From Cheilinus undulatus (lineage: Eukaryota > Chordata > Actinopteri > Labriformes > Labridae), in the NCBI RefSeq assembly GCF_018320785.1, contig NC_054882.1, positions 26,974,719 to 27,038,718 of the forward strand: DNA of 64,000 nucleotides, written 5' to 3'. Below, one piece after another: positions 49,001 to 59,473 of this stretch. A model generated the notes under the pieces. That model was not told the DNA's origin. It saw only the letters and a program-made list of their open reading frames with translations, and did no database searches. Position 1 is the stretch's first letter, and every line of letters starts with the position of its first letter. The translations under genes and the position numbers were made by a program.

Positions 49001-52000
49001 TGATGCAATTTGTCAAGGTAAAAGCCTTCTCAAAAATGCTACAGTAACAACTCAACTGCCTAACTTGACAATGAAATACTAAGGAAAAAAATATCCCAAC
49101 TTTACATTGAAATATTTCAGAAATTGCCAGTTTCCAAACACTCATTCCACCTCACAGTGGTAGTTGAAGACCCAAAGAATACTTCTGGCACTGTCCCAAG
49201 CCAATCTGATGGAATTTGTCAAGGTAAAAGCCTTCTCAAAAATGCTACAGTAACAACTAAACTGCCTAACTTGACAATGAAATACTAAGGAAAAAATGCC
49301 CAAATTTACATAGAAATATTTAAGAAACCGCCAGTTTCCAAACACTCATTCCACCTCACAGTGGTAGTTGAAGACCCAAACAATATTTCTGGCACCATCC
49401 CAAGCCAATCTGATGGAATTTGTCAAAGAAAAAGCCTTCTCAAATATGCTACAGTAACAACTCAACTGCCTAACTTGACAATGAAATACTAAGGAAAAAA
49501 TGCCCAACTCTACATAGAAATATTTCAGAAACCGCCAGTTTCCAAACACTCATTCCACCTCACGGTGGTAGTTGAAGACCCAAATAATAATTCTGGCACT
49601 GTCCCAAGGCAATCTGATGGAATTTGTCAAAGAAAAAGCCTTCTCAAATATGCTACAGTAACAACTCAACTGCCTAACTTGACAATGAAATACTAAGAAA
49701 AAATGCCCAACTTACATTGAAATATTTCAGAAACCGCCAGTTTCCACACACTCATTCCACCTCACAGTGGTAGTTGAAGACCCAAAGAATATTTCTGGCA
49801 CTGTCCCAAGCCAATCTGATGGAATTTGTCAAGGTAAAAGCCTTCTCAAAAATGCTACAGTAACAACTCAACTGCCTAACTTGACAATGAAATACTAAGG
49901 AAAAAATGCCCAAATTTACATAGAAATATTTAAGAAACCGCCAGTTTCCAAACACTCATTCCACCTCACAGTGGTAGTTGAAGACCCAAATAATATTTCT
50001 GGCACTGTCCCACGCCAATCTGATGGAATTTGTCAAAGAAAAAGCCTTCTCAAATATGCTACAGTAACAACTACACTGCCTAACTTGACAATGAAATACT
50101 AAGAAAAAAAAAAGCCCAACTTTACATTAAAATATTTCAGAAACCGCCAGTTTCCAAACACTCATTCCACCTCACAGTGGTAGTTGAAGACCCAAAGAAT
50201 ATTTCTGGCACTGTCCCAAGCCAATCTGATGGAATTTGTCAAAGAAAAAGCCTTCTCAAATATGCTACAGTAACAACTACACTGCCTAACTTGACAATGA
50301 AATACTAAGGAAAAAATGCCCAACTCTACATAGAAATATTTCAGAAACCGCCAGTTTCCACACACTCATTCCTCCTCACAGTGGTAGTTGAAGACCCAAA
50401 CAATATTTCTGGCACTGTCCCAAGCCAATCTGATGGAATTTGTCAAAGAAAAAGCCTTCTCAAATATGCTACAGTAACAACTACACTGCCTAACTTGACA
50501 ATGAAATACTAAGGAAAAAATGCCCAACTTTACATTGAAATATTTCAGAAACCGCCAGTTTCCAAACACTCATTCCACCTCACAGTGGTAGTTGAAGACC
50601 CAAAGAATATTTCTGGCACTGTCCCAAGCCAATCTGATGGAATTTGTCAAGGTAAAAGCCTTCTCAAAAATGCTACAGTAACAACTAAACTGCCTAACTT
50701 GACAATGAAATACTAAGGAAAAAATGCCCAAATTTACATAGAAATATTTAAGAAACCGCCAGTTTCCAAACACTCATTCCACCTCACAGTGGTAGTTGAA
50801 GACCCAAAGAATATTTCTGGCACTGTCCCAAGCCAATCTGATGGAATTTGTCAAAGAAAAAGCCTTCTCAAATATGCTACAGTAACAACTACACTGCCTA
50901 ACTTGACAATGAAATACTAAGGAAAAAATGCCCAACTTTACATTGAAATATTTCAGAAACCGCCAGTTTCCAAACACTCATTCCACCTCACAGTGGTAGT
51001 TGAAGACCCAAAGAATATTTCTGGCACTGTCCCAAGCCAATCTGATGGAATTTGTCAAAGAAAAAGCCTTCTCAAATATGCTACATGTACAACTAAACTG
51101 CCTAACTTGACAATGAAATACTAAGGAAAAAATGCCCAACTTTACATTGAAATATTTCAGAAACCGCCAGTTTCCAAACACTCATTCCACCTCACAGTGG
51201 TAGTTGAAGACCCAAACAATATTTCTGGCACTGTCCCAAGCCAATCTGATGGAATTTGTCAAAGAAAAAGCCTTCTCAAATATGCTACAGTAACAACTAC
51301 ACTGCCTAACTTGACAATGAAATACTAAGGAAAAAATGCCCAACTTTACATTGAAATATTTCAGAAACCGCCAGTTTCCAAACACTCATTCCACCTCACA
51401 GTGGTAGTTGAAGACCCAAACAATATTTCTGGCACTGTCCCAAGCCAATCTGATGGAATTTGTCAAAGAAAAAGCCTTCTCAAATATGCTACAGTAACAA
51501 CTCAACTGCCTAACTTGACAATGAAACACTAAGAAAAAAATGCCCAACTTACATTGAAATATTTCAGAAACCACCAGTTTCCACACACTCATTCCACCTC
51601 ACAGTGGTAGTTGAAGACCCAAACAATATTTCTGGCACTGTCCCAAGCCAATCTGATGGAATTTGTCAAAGAAAAAGCCTTCTCAAATATGCTACAGTAA
51701 CAACTACACTGCCTAACTTGACAATGAAATACTAAGGAAAAAATGCCCAACTCTACATAGAAATATTTCAGAAACCGCCAGTTTCCAAACACTCATTCCA
51801 CCTCACAGTGGTAGTTGAAGACCCAAATAATATTTCTGGCACTGTCCCACGCCAATCTGATGGAATTTGTCAAAGAAAAAGCCTTCTCAAATATGCTACA
51901 GTAACAACTACACTGCCTAACTTGACAATGAAATACTAAGGAAAAAATGCCCAACTCTACATAGAAATATTTCAGAAACCGCCAGTTTCCACACACTCAT

Positions 52001-52289
52001 TCCACCTCACAGTGGTAGTTGAAGACCCAAACAATATTTCTGGCACTGTCCCAAGCCAATCTGATGGAATTTGTCAAAGAAAAAGCCTTCTCAAATATGC
52101 TACAGTAACAACTCAACTGCCTAACTTGACAATGAAATACTAAGGAAAAAATAGCACAACTTTACATAGAAATATTTAAGAAACCGCCAGTTTCCAAACA
52201 CTCATTCCACCTCACAGTGGTAGTTGAAGACCCAAACAATATTTCTGGCACAGTCCCAAGGCAATCTGATGGGATTTGTCAAAGAAAAA
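43011..52289 (-). repeat. Satellite family B, main core (about 45 monomers)
   Basis: Head-to-tail monomers, mostly exactly 204 bp, with a few of 203 or 206. Diagnostic bases: CAGAAACCGCCAGTTTCC, AAACACTCATTCC, CTGTCCCAAGCCAATCTG, GAATTTGTCAAAGAAAAAGC, CTTGACAATGAAATAC and TTTACATTGAAATA. Two intermingled subtypes are seen: CAAAGAAAAAGCCTTCTC..ATATGC and CAAGGTAAAAGCCTTCTC..AAATGC. Each monomer carries one minus-strand 67-codon frame closed by the same TGA; this is a consequence of 204 being divisible by three and is not evidence of a gene. Confidence 0.95.
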
Positions 52290-53560
52290 TGTAACCCAAT
52301 GAATTAATTTAAATGTATACAGATTGTGCCATCCTGCCTGCCTGCAGGAGTGACCTTGTGCCGCCATAACAAACTGGTTATTTTATTTTTCCCCAAATTA
52401 ATTTACTAATTTCCTTAAACTGTTTATTTTGTTTACAAACCGTTCATACCACACCCCAAATCCGCAACTCATTATCCAATTCGAGCTCATCCCATAACAC
52501 ATAAATATCCGGTGCACAAGGTCACTTCCTCTTTGGCAATCTCCTCACCTGGGGTCACGCAGGCAGCACGGCTGGTTGGCAGCAGAAATTACACACTACC
52601 TTCACTAAACGGTCGATCCTAACATTATAGAGACTCAGCGGTGAGTGTTGTTTCTTTTGTTATTCTCATAATATGTCCTAAGTTGATTTAAAACTCCCGC
52701 TAGTGCCTTTGTTCCTCCGCGGGACTTGCGGAGATTTATATGCCAAACCTCATTAAGAAAACAGCTAATTTAAGCTGCGTGCAGCTGCACGCCGTTTTGT
52801 CTTTGACTTATTTGTATGTATATTTGTTAAAATTATTTGATATGTTAAAGTAAATCGGCTTTGCCGAAATGTTAGGTACATTCCATTGAAAATGAGAACT
52901 TTATTTTTTTAAGTGAAATGCTTAATGAGATTAACTAATTTTTATATTAGATAAATTGTGTTCTCGTAGTGAGAATTGGATGTGAAGTGCGGATTTTGTG
53001 ATGAAAGAGTTTGAATTAACGAAGAGTAGTACAACATATGTTTGATAAAGAATAGTAATTGTTTGTATTTTACTGACCCCTTTTTAGGTCAGGTTTTTTT
53101 TGTTACCCCTTCCTTTCCCTGGATTGGATCCGTCGTAAGACTGGCGAGCTACCCAAGGAACTCTGAACTCCCCACACCTCCCCCCCTTTCCCAAAGAAGA
53201 CTACCACGGTTAGGGTAGGAACAAGGACTCTGGGACATGAGGAACTGAACTGATTTAAGGTCGATTAAAGAAAGGGCAGAACTTTAATTTTTTTGCATTT
53301 TTTTAAAAAAGGCCTCCCTTTGTTATTATTGATGGATTGTTTGAAGTTGTTTGTGTTTATTATTTGGAAAAAATATTATTTGTCAATACACTTACTTTAA
53401 ACTTAACTTCTGTATTTGTTGTATTATTCACACACCCTGGGCTTCCTTTGAGACGAACCTAAGTTTTCTGAATTACCTAATTTTCCACTATTTATTATTT
53501 CAATTTTTTCCAATTAATATAATTTTCGTTTATCTAGGTTCACATATTCAAAATGTCACA
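52290..53560 (+). mobile_element. Solo LTR, copy 1 (1271 bp) inside a B monomer
   Basis: Starts TGTAACCC and ends ATGTCACA, with the TG..CA ends and short inverted repeat (TGTAAC/GTKACA) of LTRs. It interrupts the monomer in GTCAAAGAAAAAGCC, leaving A-runs on both sides that fit a 4-bp AAAA target duplication. Inside are a TATA-like ACATAAATATCC near 52499 and a splice-donor-like GCGGTGAGTG near 52639, plausible for LTR retrotransposon promoter and leader sequence (Gypsy-like by duplication size; inference). No internal gag/pol region or second LTR adjoins it. The plus-strand frame 53351-53623 runs across its end into the satellite and is spurious. Confidence 0.7.
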
Positions 53561-55611
53561 AAAAGCCTTCTCAAATATGCTACAGTAACAACTACACTGC
53601 CTAACTTGACAATGAAATACTAAGGAAAAAATGCCCAACTTTACATTGAAATATTTCAGAAACCGCCAGTTTCCAAACACTCATTCCACCTCACAGTGGT
53701 AGTTGAAGACCCAAACAATATTTCTGGCACTGTCCCAAGATAATCTGATGGAATTTGTCAAAGAAAAAGCCTTCTCAAATATGCTACAGTAACAACTCAA
53801 CTGCCTAACTTGACAATGAAATACTAAGGAAAAAATGCCCAACTTTACATTGAAATATTTCAGAAACCGCCAGTTTCCAAACACTCATTCCACCTCACAG
53901 TGGTAGTTGAAGACCCAAAGAATATTTCTGGCACTGTCCCAAGCCAATCTGATGGAATTTGTCAAGGTAAAAGCCTTCTCAAAAATGCTACAGTAACAAC
54001 TCAACTGCCTAACTTGACAATGAAATACTAAGGAAAAAAATATCCCAACTTTACATTGAAATATTTCAGAAACTGCCAGTTTCCAAACACTCATTCCACC
54101 TCACAGTGGTAGTTGAAGACCCAAAGAATATTTCTGGCACTGTCCCAAGCCAATCTGATGGAATTTGTCAAGGTAAAAGCCTTCTCAAAAATGCTACAGT
54201 AACAACTCAACTGCCTAACTTGACAATGAAATACTAAGGAAAAAATGCCCAAATTTACATAGAAATATTTCAGAAACCGCCAGTTTCCAAACACTCATTC
54301 CACCTCACAGTGGTAGTTGAAGACCCAAATAATATTTCTGGCACTGTCCCACGCCAATCTGATGGAATTTGTCAAAGAAAAAGCCTTCTCAAATATGCTA
54401 CAGTAACAACTAAACTGCCTGACTTGACAATGAAATACTAAGAAAAAAAAAAGCCCAACTTTACATTAAAATATTTCAGAAACCGCCAGTTTCCAAACAC
54501 TCATTCCACCTCACAGTGGTAGTTGAAGACCCAAACAATATTTCTGGCACTGTCCCAAGGCAATCTGATGGAACTTTTCAAAGTAAAAGCCTTCTCAAAA
54601 ATGCTACAGTAACAACTCAACTGCCTAACTTGACAATGAAATACTAAGGAAAAAATGCCCAACTTTACATAGAAATATTTCAGAAACCGCCAGTTTCCAA
54701 ACACTCATTCCACCTCACAGTGGTAGTTGAAGACCCAAATAATATTTCTGGCACTGTCCCAAGCCAATCTGATGGAATTTGTCAAGGTAAAAGCCTTCTC
54801 AAATATGCTACAGTAACAACTCAACTGCCTAACTTGACAATGAAATACTAAGGAAAAAAATATCCCAACTTTACATTGAAATATTTCAGAAACCGCCAGT
54901 TTCCAAACACTCATTCCACCTCACAGTGGTAGTTGAAGACCCAAAGAATATTTCTGGCACTGTCCCAAGCCAATCTGATGGAATTTGTCAAAGAAAAAGC
55001 CTTCTCAAAAATGCTACAGTAACAACTACACTGCCTAACTTGACAATGAAATACTAAGGAAAAAATGCCCAACTCTACATAGAAATATTTCAGAAACCGC
55101 CAGTTTCCACACACTCATTCCACCTCACAGTGGTAGTTGAAGACCCAAACAATATTTCTGGCACTGTCCCAAGCCAATCTGATGGAATTTGTCAAAGAAA
55201 AAGCCTTCTCAAATATGCTACAGTAACAACTACACTGCCTAACTTGACAATGAAATACTAAGGAAAAAATGCCCAACTTTACATTGAAATATTTCAGAAA
55301 CAGCCAGTTTCCACACACTCATTCCACCTCACAGTGGTAGTTGAAGACCCAAACAATATTTCTGGCACCATCCCAAGGTAATCTGATGGAATTTGTCAAA
55401 GAAAAAGCCTTCTCAAATATGCTACAGTAACAACTCAACTGCCTAACTTGACAATGAAATACTAAGGAAAAAATAGCACAACTTTACATAGAAATATTTC
55501 AGAAACTGCCAGTTTCCAAACACTCATTCCACCTCACAGTGGTAGTTGAAGACCCAAACAATATTTCTGGCACAGTCCCAAGGCAATCTGATGGGATTTG
55601 TCAAAGAAAAA
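53561..55611 (-). repeat. Satellite family B segment between the LTR copies (10 monomers)
   Basis: About 2051 bp, equal to ten monomers. The first two monomers match those after LTR copy 2 (shared rare CCCAAGATAATCTG), and the last one matches that before LTR copy 1 (shared CAGTCCCAAGGCAATCTGAT then GGGATTTG, and AATAGCACAACTTTACAT in the preceding monomer). Confidence 0.9.
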
Positions 55612-56877
55612 TGTAACCCAATGAATTAATTTAAATGTATACAGATTGTGCCATCCTGCCTGCCTGCAGGAGTGACCTTGTGCCGCCATAACAAACTGGT
55701 TATTTTATTTTTCCCCAAATTAATTTACTAATTTCCTTAAACTGTTTATTTTGTTTACAAACCGTTCATACCACACCCCAAATCCGCAACTCATTATCCA
55801 ATTCGAGCTCATCCCATAACACATAAATATCCGGTGCACAAGGTCACTTCCTCTTTGGCAATCTCCTCACCTGGGGTCACGCAGGCAGCACGGCTGGTTG
55901 GCAGCAGAAATTACACACTACCTTCACTAAACGGTCGATCCTAACATTATAGAGACTCAGCGGTGAGTGTTGTTTCTTTTGTTATTCTCATAATATGTCC
56001 TAAGTTGATTTAAAACTCCCGCTAGTGCCTTTGTTCCTCCGCGGGACTTGCGGAGATTTATATGCCAAACCTCATTAAGAAAACAGCTAATTTAAGCTGC
56101 GTGCAGCTGCCGTTTGTCTTTGACTTATTTGTATGTATATTTGTTAAAATTATTTGATATGTTAAAGTAAATCGGCTTTGCCGAAATGTTAGGTACATTC
56201 CATTGAAAATGAGAACTTTATTTTTTTAAGTGAAATGCTTAATGAGATTAATTAATTTTTATATTAGATAAATTGTGTTCTCGTAGTGAGAATTGGATGT
56301 GAAGTGCGGATTTTGTGATGAAAGAGTTTGAATTAACGAAGAGTAGTACAACATATGTTTGATAAAGAATAGTAATTGTTTGTATTTTACTGACCCCTTT
56401 TTAGGTCAGGTTTTTTTTTGTTACCCCTTCCTTTCCCTGGATTGGATCCGTCGTAAGACTGGCGAGCTACCCAAGGAACTCTGAACTCCCCACACCTCCC
56501 CCCCTTTCCCAAAGAAGACTACCACGGTTAGGGTAGGAACAAGGACTCTGGGACATGAGGAACTGAACTGATTTAAGGTCGATTAAAGAAAGGGCAGAAC
56601 TTTAATTTTTTTGCATTTTTTTAAAAAGGCCTCCCTTTGTTATTATTGATGGATTGTTTGAAGTTGTTTGTGTTTATTATTTGGAAAAAATATTATTTGT
56701 CAATACACTTACTTTAAACTTAACTTCTGTATTTGTTGTATTATTCACACACCCTGGGCTTCCTTTGAGACGAACCTAAGTTTTCTGAATTACCTAATTT
56801 TCCACTATTTATTATTTCAATTTTTTCCAATTAATATAATTTTCGTTTATCTAGGTTAACATATTCAAAATGTTACA
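55612..56877 (+). mobile_element. Solo LTR, copy 2 (1266 bp), near-identical to copy 1
   Basis: Aligned by eye to copy 1 over its whole length, with only a handful of differences: GATTAATTAAT for GATTAACTAAT, a missing 5 bases in the GTGCAGCTGC..CGTTTTGTC region, changes in T and A run lengths, TTAACATAT for TTCACATAT, and GTTACA for GTCACA at the end. It sits at exactly the same monomer position, 3317-3322 bp downstream of copy 1. This indicates duplication together with flanking satellite rather than a second insertion. The frame 56668-56859 is the counterpart of the spurious one in copy 1. Confidence 0.75.
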
Positions 56878-58360
56878 AAAAGCCTTCTCAAATATGCTAC
56901 AGTAACAACTACACTGCCTAACTTGACAATGAAATACTAAGGAAAAAATGCCCAACTTTACATTGAAATATTTCAGAAACCGCCAGTTTCCACACACTCA
57001 TTCCACCTCACAGTGGTAGTTGAAGACCCAAACAATATTTCTGGCACTGTCCCAAGATAATCTGATGGAATTTGTCAAAGAAAAAGCCTTCTCAAATATG
57101 CTACAGTAACAACTCAACTGCCTAACTTGACAATGAAATATTAAGGAAAAAATGCCCAACTTTACATTGAAATATTTCAGAAACCGCCAGTTTCCGCACA
57201 CTCATTCCACCTCACAGTGGTAGTTGAAGACCCAAAGAATATTTCTGGCACCGTCCCAGGGCAATCTGATGGAATTTGTCAAAGAAAAAGCCTTCTCAAA
57301 TATGCTACAGTAACAACTCAACTGCCTAACTTGACAATGAAATACTAAGAAAAAAATGCCCAACTTACATTGAAATATTTCAGAAACCACCAGTTTCCAC
57401 ACACTCATTCCACCTCACAGTGGTAGTTGAAGACCCAAACAATATTTCTGGCACTGTCCCAAGCCAATCTGATGGAATTTGTCAAAGAAAAAGCCTTCTC
57501 AAATATGCTACAGTAACAACTACACTGCCTAACTTGACAATGAAATACTAAGGAAAAAATGCCCAACTTTACATTGAAATATTTCAGAAACCGCCAGTTT
57601 CCAAACACTCATTCCACCTCACAGTGGTAGTTGAAGACCCAAACAATATTTCTGGCACTGTCCCAAGCCAATCTGATGGAATTTGTCAAAGAAAAAGCCT
57701 TCTCAAATATGCTACAGTAACAACTCAACTGCCTAACTTGACAATGAAATACTAAGGAAAAAATGCCCAACTTTACATTGAAATATTTCAGAAACCGCCA
57801 GTTTCCACACACTCATTCCACCTCACAGTGGTAGTTGAAGACCCAAACAATATTTCTGGCACTGTCCCAAGCCAATCTGATGGAATTTGTCAAAGAAAAA
57901 GCCTTCTCAAATATGCTACAGTAACAACTCAACTGCCTAACTTGACAATGAAATACTAAGGAAAAAATGCCCAACTTTACATTGAAATATTTCAGAAACC
58001 GCCAGTTTCCACACACTCATTCCACCTCACAGTGGTAGTTGAAGACCCAAAGAATATTTCTGGCACTGTCCCAAGCCAATCTGATGGAATTTGTCAAAGA
58101 AAAAGCCTTCTCAAATATGCTACAGTAACAACTCAACTGCCTAACTTGACAAGGAAATAGTAAGGAAAAAAATTCCCAACTTTACATTGAAATATTTCAG
58201 AAACCGCCAGTTTTCACACACTCATTCCACCTCACAGTGGTAGTTGAAGACCCAAACAATATTTCTGGCACTGTCCCAAGCCAATCTGATGGAATTTGTC
58301 AAAGAAAAAGCCTTCTCAAATATGCTACAGTAACAACTCAACTGCCTAACTTGACAATGA
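56878..58360 (-). repeat. Satellite family B, right segment (about 7 monomers)
   Basis: Same B diagnostics as the core. The monomers at 57405-58016 are nearly identical to each other; the monomers at 57609-57812 and 57813-58016 encode the same minus-strand frame. Confidence 0.9.
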
Positions 58361-58805
58361 AATACTAAGGGAGATTTGCCTAACTTTAAATTGAAATATT
58401 TCAGAAACCGTCAGTTTCCACACACTCATTCCACCTCACAGTGGTAGTTGAAGACCAAAACAATATTTCTGGCACAGTCCCAAGGCAATCTGATGGAAGG
58501 TTTGAAAATAAAGCCGTCTGAAATATGCTACAGTAACAAGTCAACTGCCTAACTTGACAATGAAATACTAAGGAAAAAAATGCCCAACTTTACATTGAAA
58601 TATTTAAGAAACCCCCTGTTTCCACACACTCATTCCACCTCACAGTGGTAGTTGAAGACCCAAACAATATTTCTGGCACAGTCCCAAGGCAATCTGATGG
58701 AAGATTTGAAAATAAAAGCCTTCTGAAATATGCTCCAGTAACAACTCAGCTGCCTAACTTTAAAATGAAATACTAATGGAGATTTTCCCAATTTTAAATT
58801 GAAAT
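58361..58805 (-). repeat. B-to-A transition and right edge of the array
   Basis: Hybrid monomers: a TAAGGGAGATTTGCC spacer (A) followed by CAGAAACCGTCAG (B), then CAGTCCCAAGGCAATCTG and GTTTGAAAATAAAGCCGTCTG (A), with CTTGACAATG (B). The last one to two monomers are A-type (TTTAAGAAACCCCCTGTTTC near 58603). The array stops in GAAATATTTAA at 58801-58811, the same monomer register at which it began. Confidence 0.85.
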
Positions 58806-58850
58806 ATTTAAATTCCTCAGATTTTTAAGAATGATTGTCTGTTCCTCCAT
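58806..58850 (-). pseudogene. SANT-like gene, exon 1 first half (start codon side)
   Basis: Starts at an ATG (minus strand, 58850-58848) and reads MEEQTIILKNLRNL before running into the satellite. Short acidic N-termini of the MEEQxxIL type begin the Myb/SANT-like accessory proteins of fish Harbinger elements (from general knowledge). Its continuation is at the other end of the array, 31466-31554, about 27.25 kb away. The open frame reported here on the minus strand (58794-59003) begins upstream of this ATG. Confidence 0.6.
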
Positions 58851-59080
58851 TGAGAAATGCAGGGTTTCTCTATGTTTGCGATTGGTCAGACGCTGCAAAC
58901 ACCACCCCTTTAATGTCAGCGTGCTCTGATCCAGCTTGGAAAACCCTGGCTGCAATTGGCGAGTTGATAACCAGCTTCGTTGTACAGCTGATCCGGATTG
59001 CAAATGTCTTTATAAATCAATCCTGCTAAGGGAGAGATATCCCGGACTTGTTAATCCAGCTTCGTCGTACAGGCCTCTGG
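58851..59080 (-). other. 5' flank of the SANT-like gene and right terminus of the Harbinger-type element
   Basis: Contains the subterminal CCAGCTTCGTTGTACAG (58971-58987) and the terminal inverted repeat ending at 59080. It presumably includes the promoter of the SANT-like gene; a GCGATTGGTCAGACG CCAAT-type motif lies near 58879. Plus-strand frames here (58835-59029, 58936-59172) are chance. Confidence 0.5.
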
Positions 59081-59263
59081 GCATTTTTGTGATCTTTTAT
59101 AATTTCCAGTTTGGTATTGTTTTTTGTCAGGAGAGCTGCTGTCCCTGGCGCAATATTGATCTTGCGAGATGATTTTTACCTCGATGAGAAATCTTGATAC
59201 GTCTTGATCTCTTCACATCCCTACTCAATGTACATTGATGAACCGTTACACTCCTAAAAACAG
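59081..59263. other. Unassigned repeat debris
   Basis: The stretch around 59140-59222 (CTTGCGAGATGATTTTTACC, then GATACGTCTTGATCTCTTCA and CATCCCTA) resembles the end of a dispersed fish DNA element, but no partner end is visible. Confidence 0.3.
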
Positions 59264-59473
59264 CTGACTGTCAAACTCACATTGTGTAGTCTACTCACCA
59301 TGGTTGCACATGCCCACTAAACATATGTCTTGTTGCTCTGATTGGCCCATAAGGAACAACATTGACAGAACTTTTGTCCAATCACTCTCTGAGACTATGA
59401 GCGGTTACCTAGATGTATGTGAATTACTTCTCATGCAATAGATATATGAAACACTATCTGGCATGTCAGGTTA
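59264..59473 (-). repeat. Dispersed MITE-like repeat, copy 2 (inverted)
   Basis: Read on the minus strand, it begins TAACCTGACATGCCAG at 59473, followed by TGTTTCATATATCTATTGCA and further on GTGATTGGAC and GGGCCAATCAGAGCAA. It matches the copy at 3967-4200 over its full length with scattered changes. Confidence 0.65.

Larger units (their letters stand above)
30230..59080 (-). mobile_element. PIF/Harbinger-type element interrupted by a 27-kb satellite array
   Basis: The left terminus CCAGAGGCCTGTAC at 30230 is matched by its inverted copy ending at 59080; the terminal match extends over about 28 bp with two differences (AACAAAGCTGG versus GACGAAGCTGG). Both ends also carry a second CTGTACRACGAAGCTGG motif 60-110 bp inside (about 30298 and 58971-58987). 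Parts of a single Myb/SANT-like gene sit just inside each end, on the same strand and in the right order. Without the array the element would be about 1.6 kb, so it is non-autonomous (no DDE nuclease seen). I read the pair of ends as one element that was split, rather than two copies, because the gene halves are complementary. Confidence 0.7.

Noticed and set aside
53351..53623. 90-codon frame MCLLFGKNIICQ... and its copy at 56668-56859
   Set aside because: It lies in the AT-rich 3' part of the LTR and, in copy 1, runs into satellite; the two copies differ in length because of indels.
42806..58016. Dozens of 67-69 codon minus-strand frames repeating every 204 bp (MFGNWRFLKYF...)
   Set aside because: They are the same satellite monomer read in one frame. 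The unit is 68 codons long with one fixed TGA per monomer, most starts are GTG not ATG, and no signal, domain or splice structure supports translation.
31555..58805. CRISPR-like array of repeats and spacers
   Set aside because: The context is a vertebrate genome, repeats are 204 bp with no short repeat/unique spacer structure, and there are no cas genes.
31555..58805. CENP-B box in the satellite monomer
   Set aside because: No match to the TTCG....A..CGGG core is present; the monomer is almost free of CpG. A centromeric role is not supported by sequence alone.
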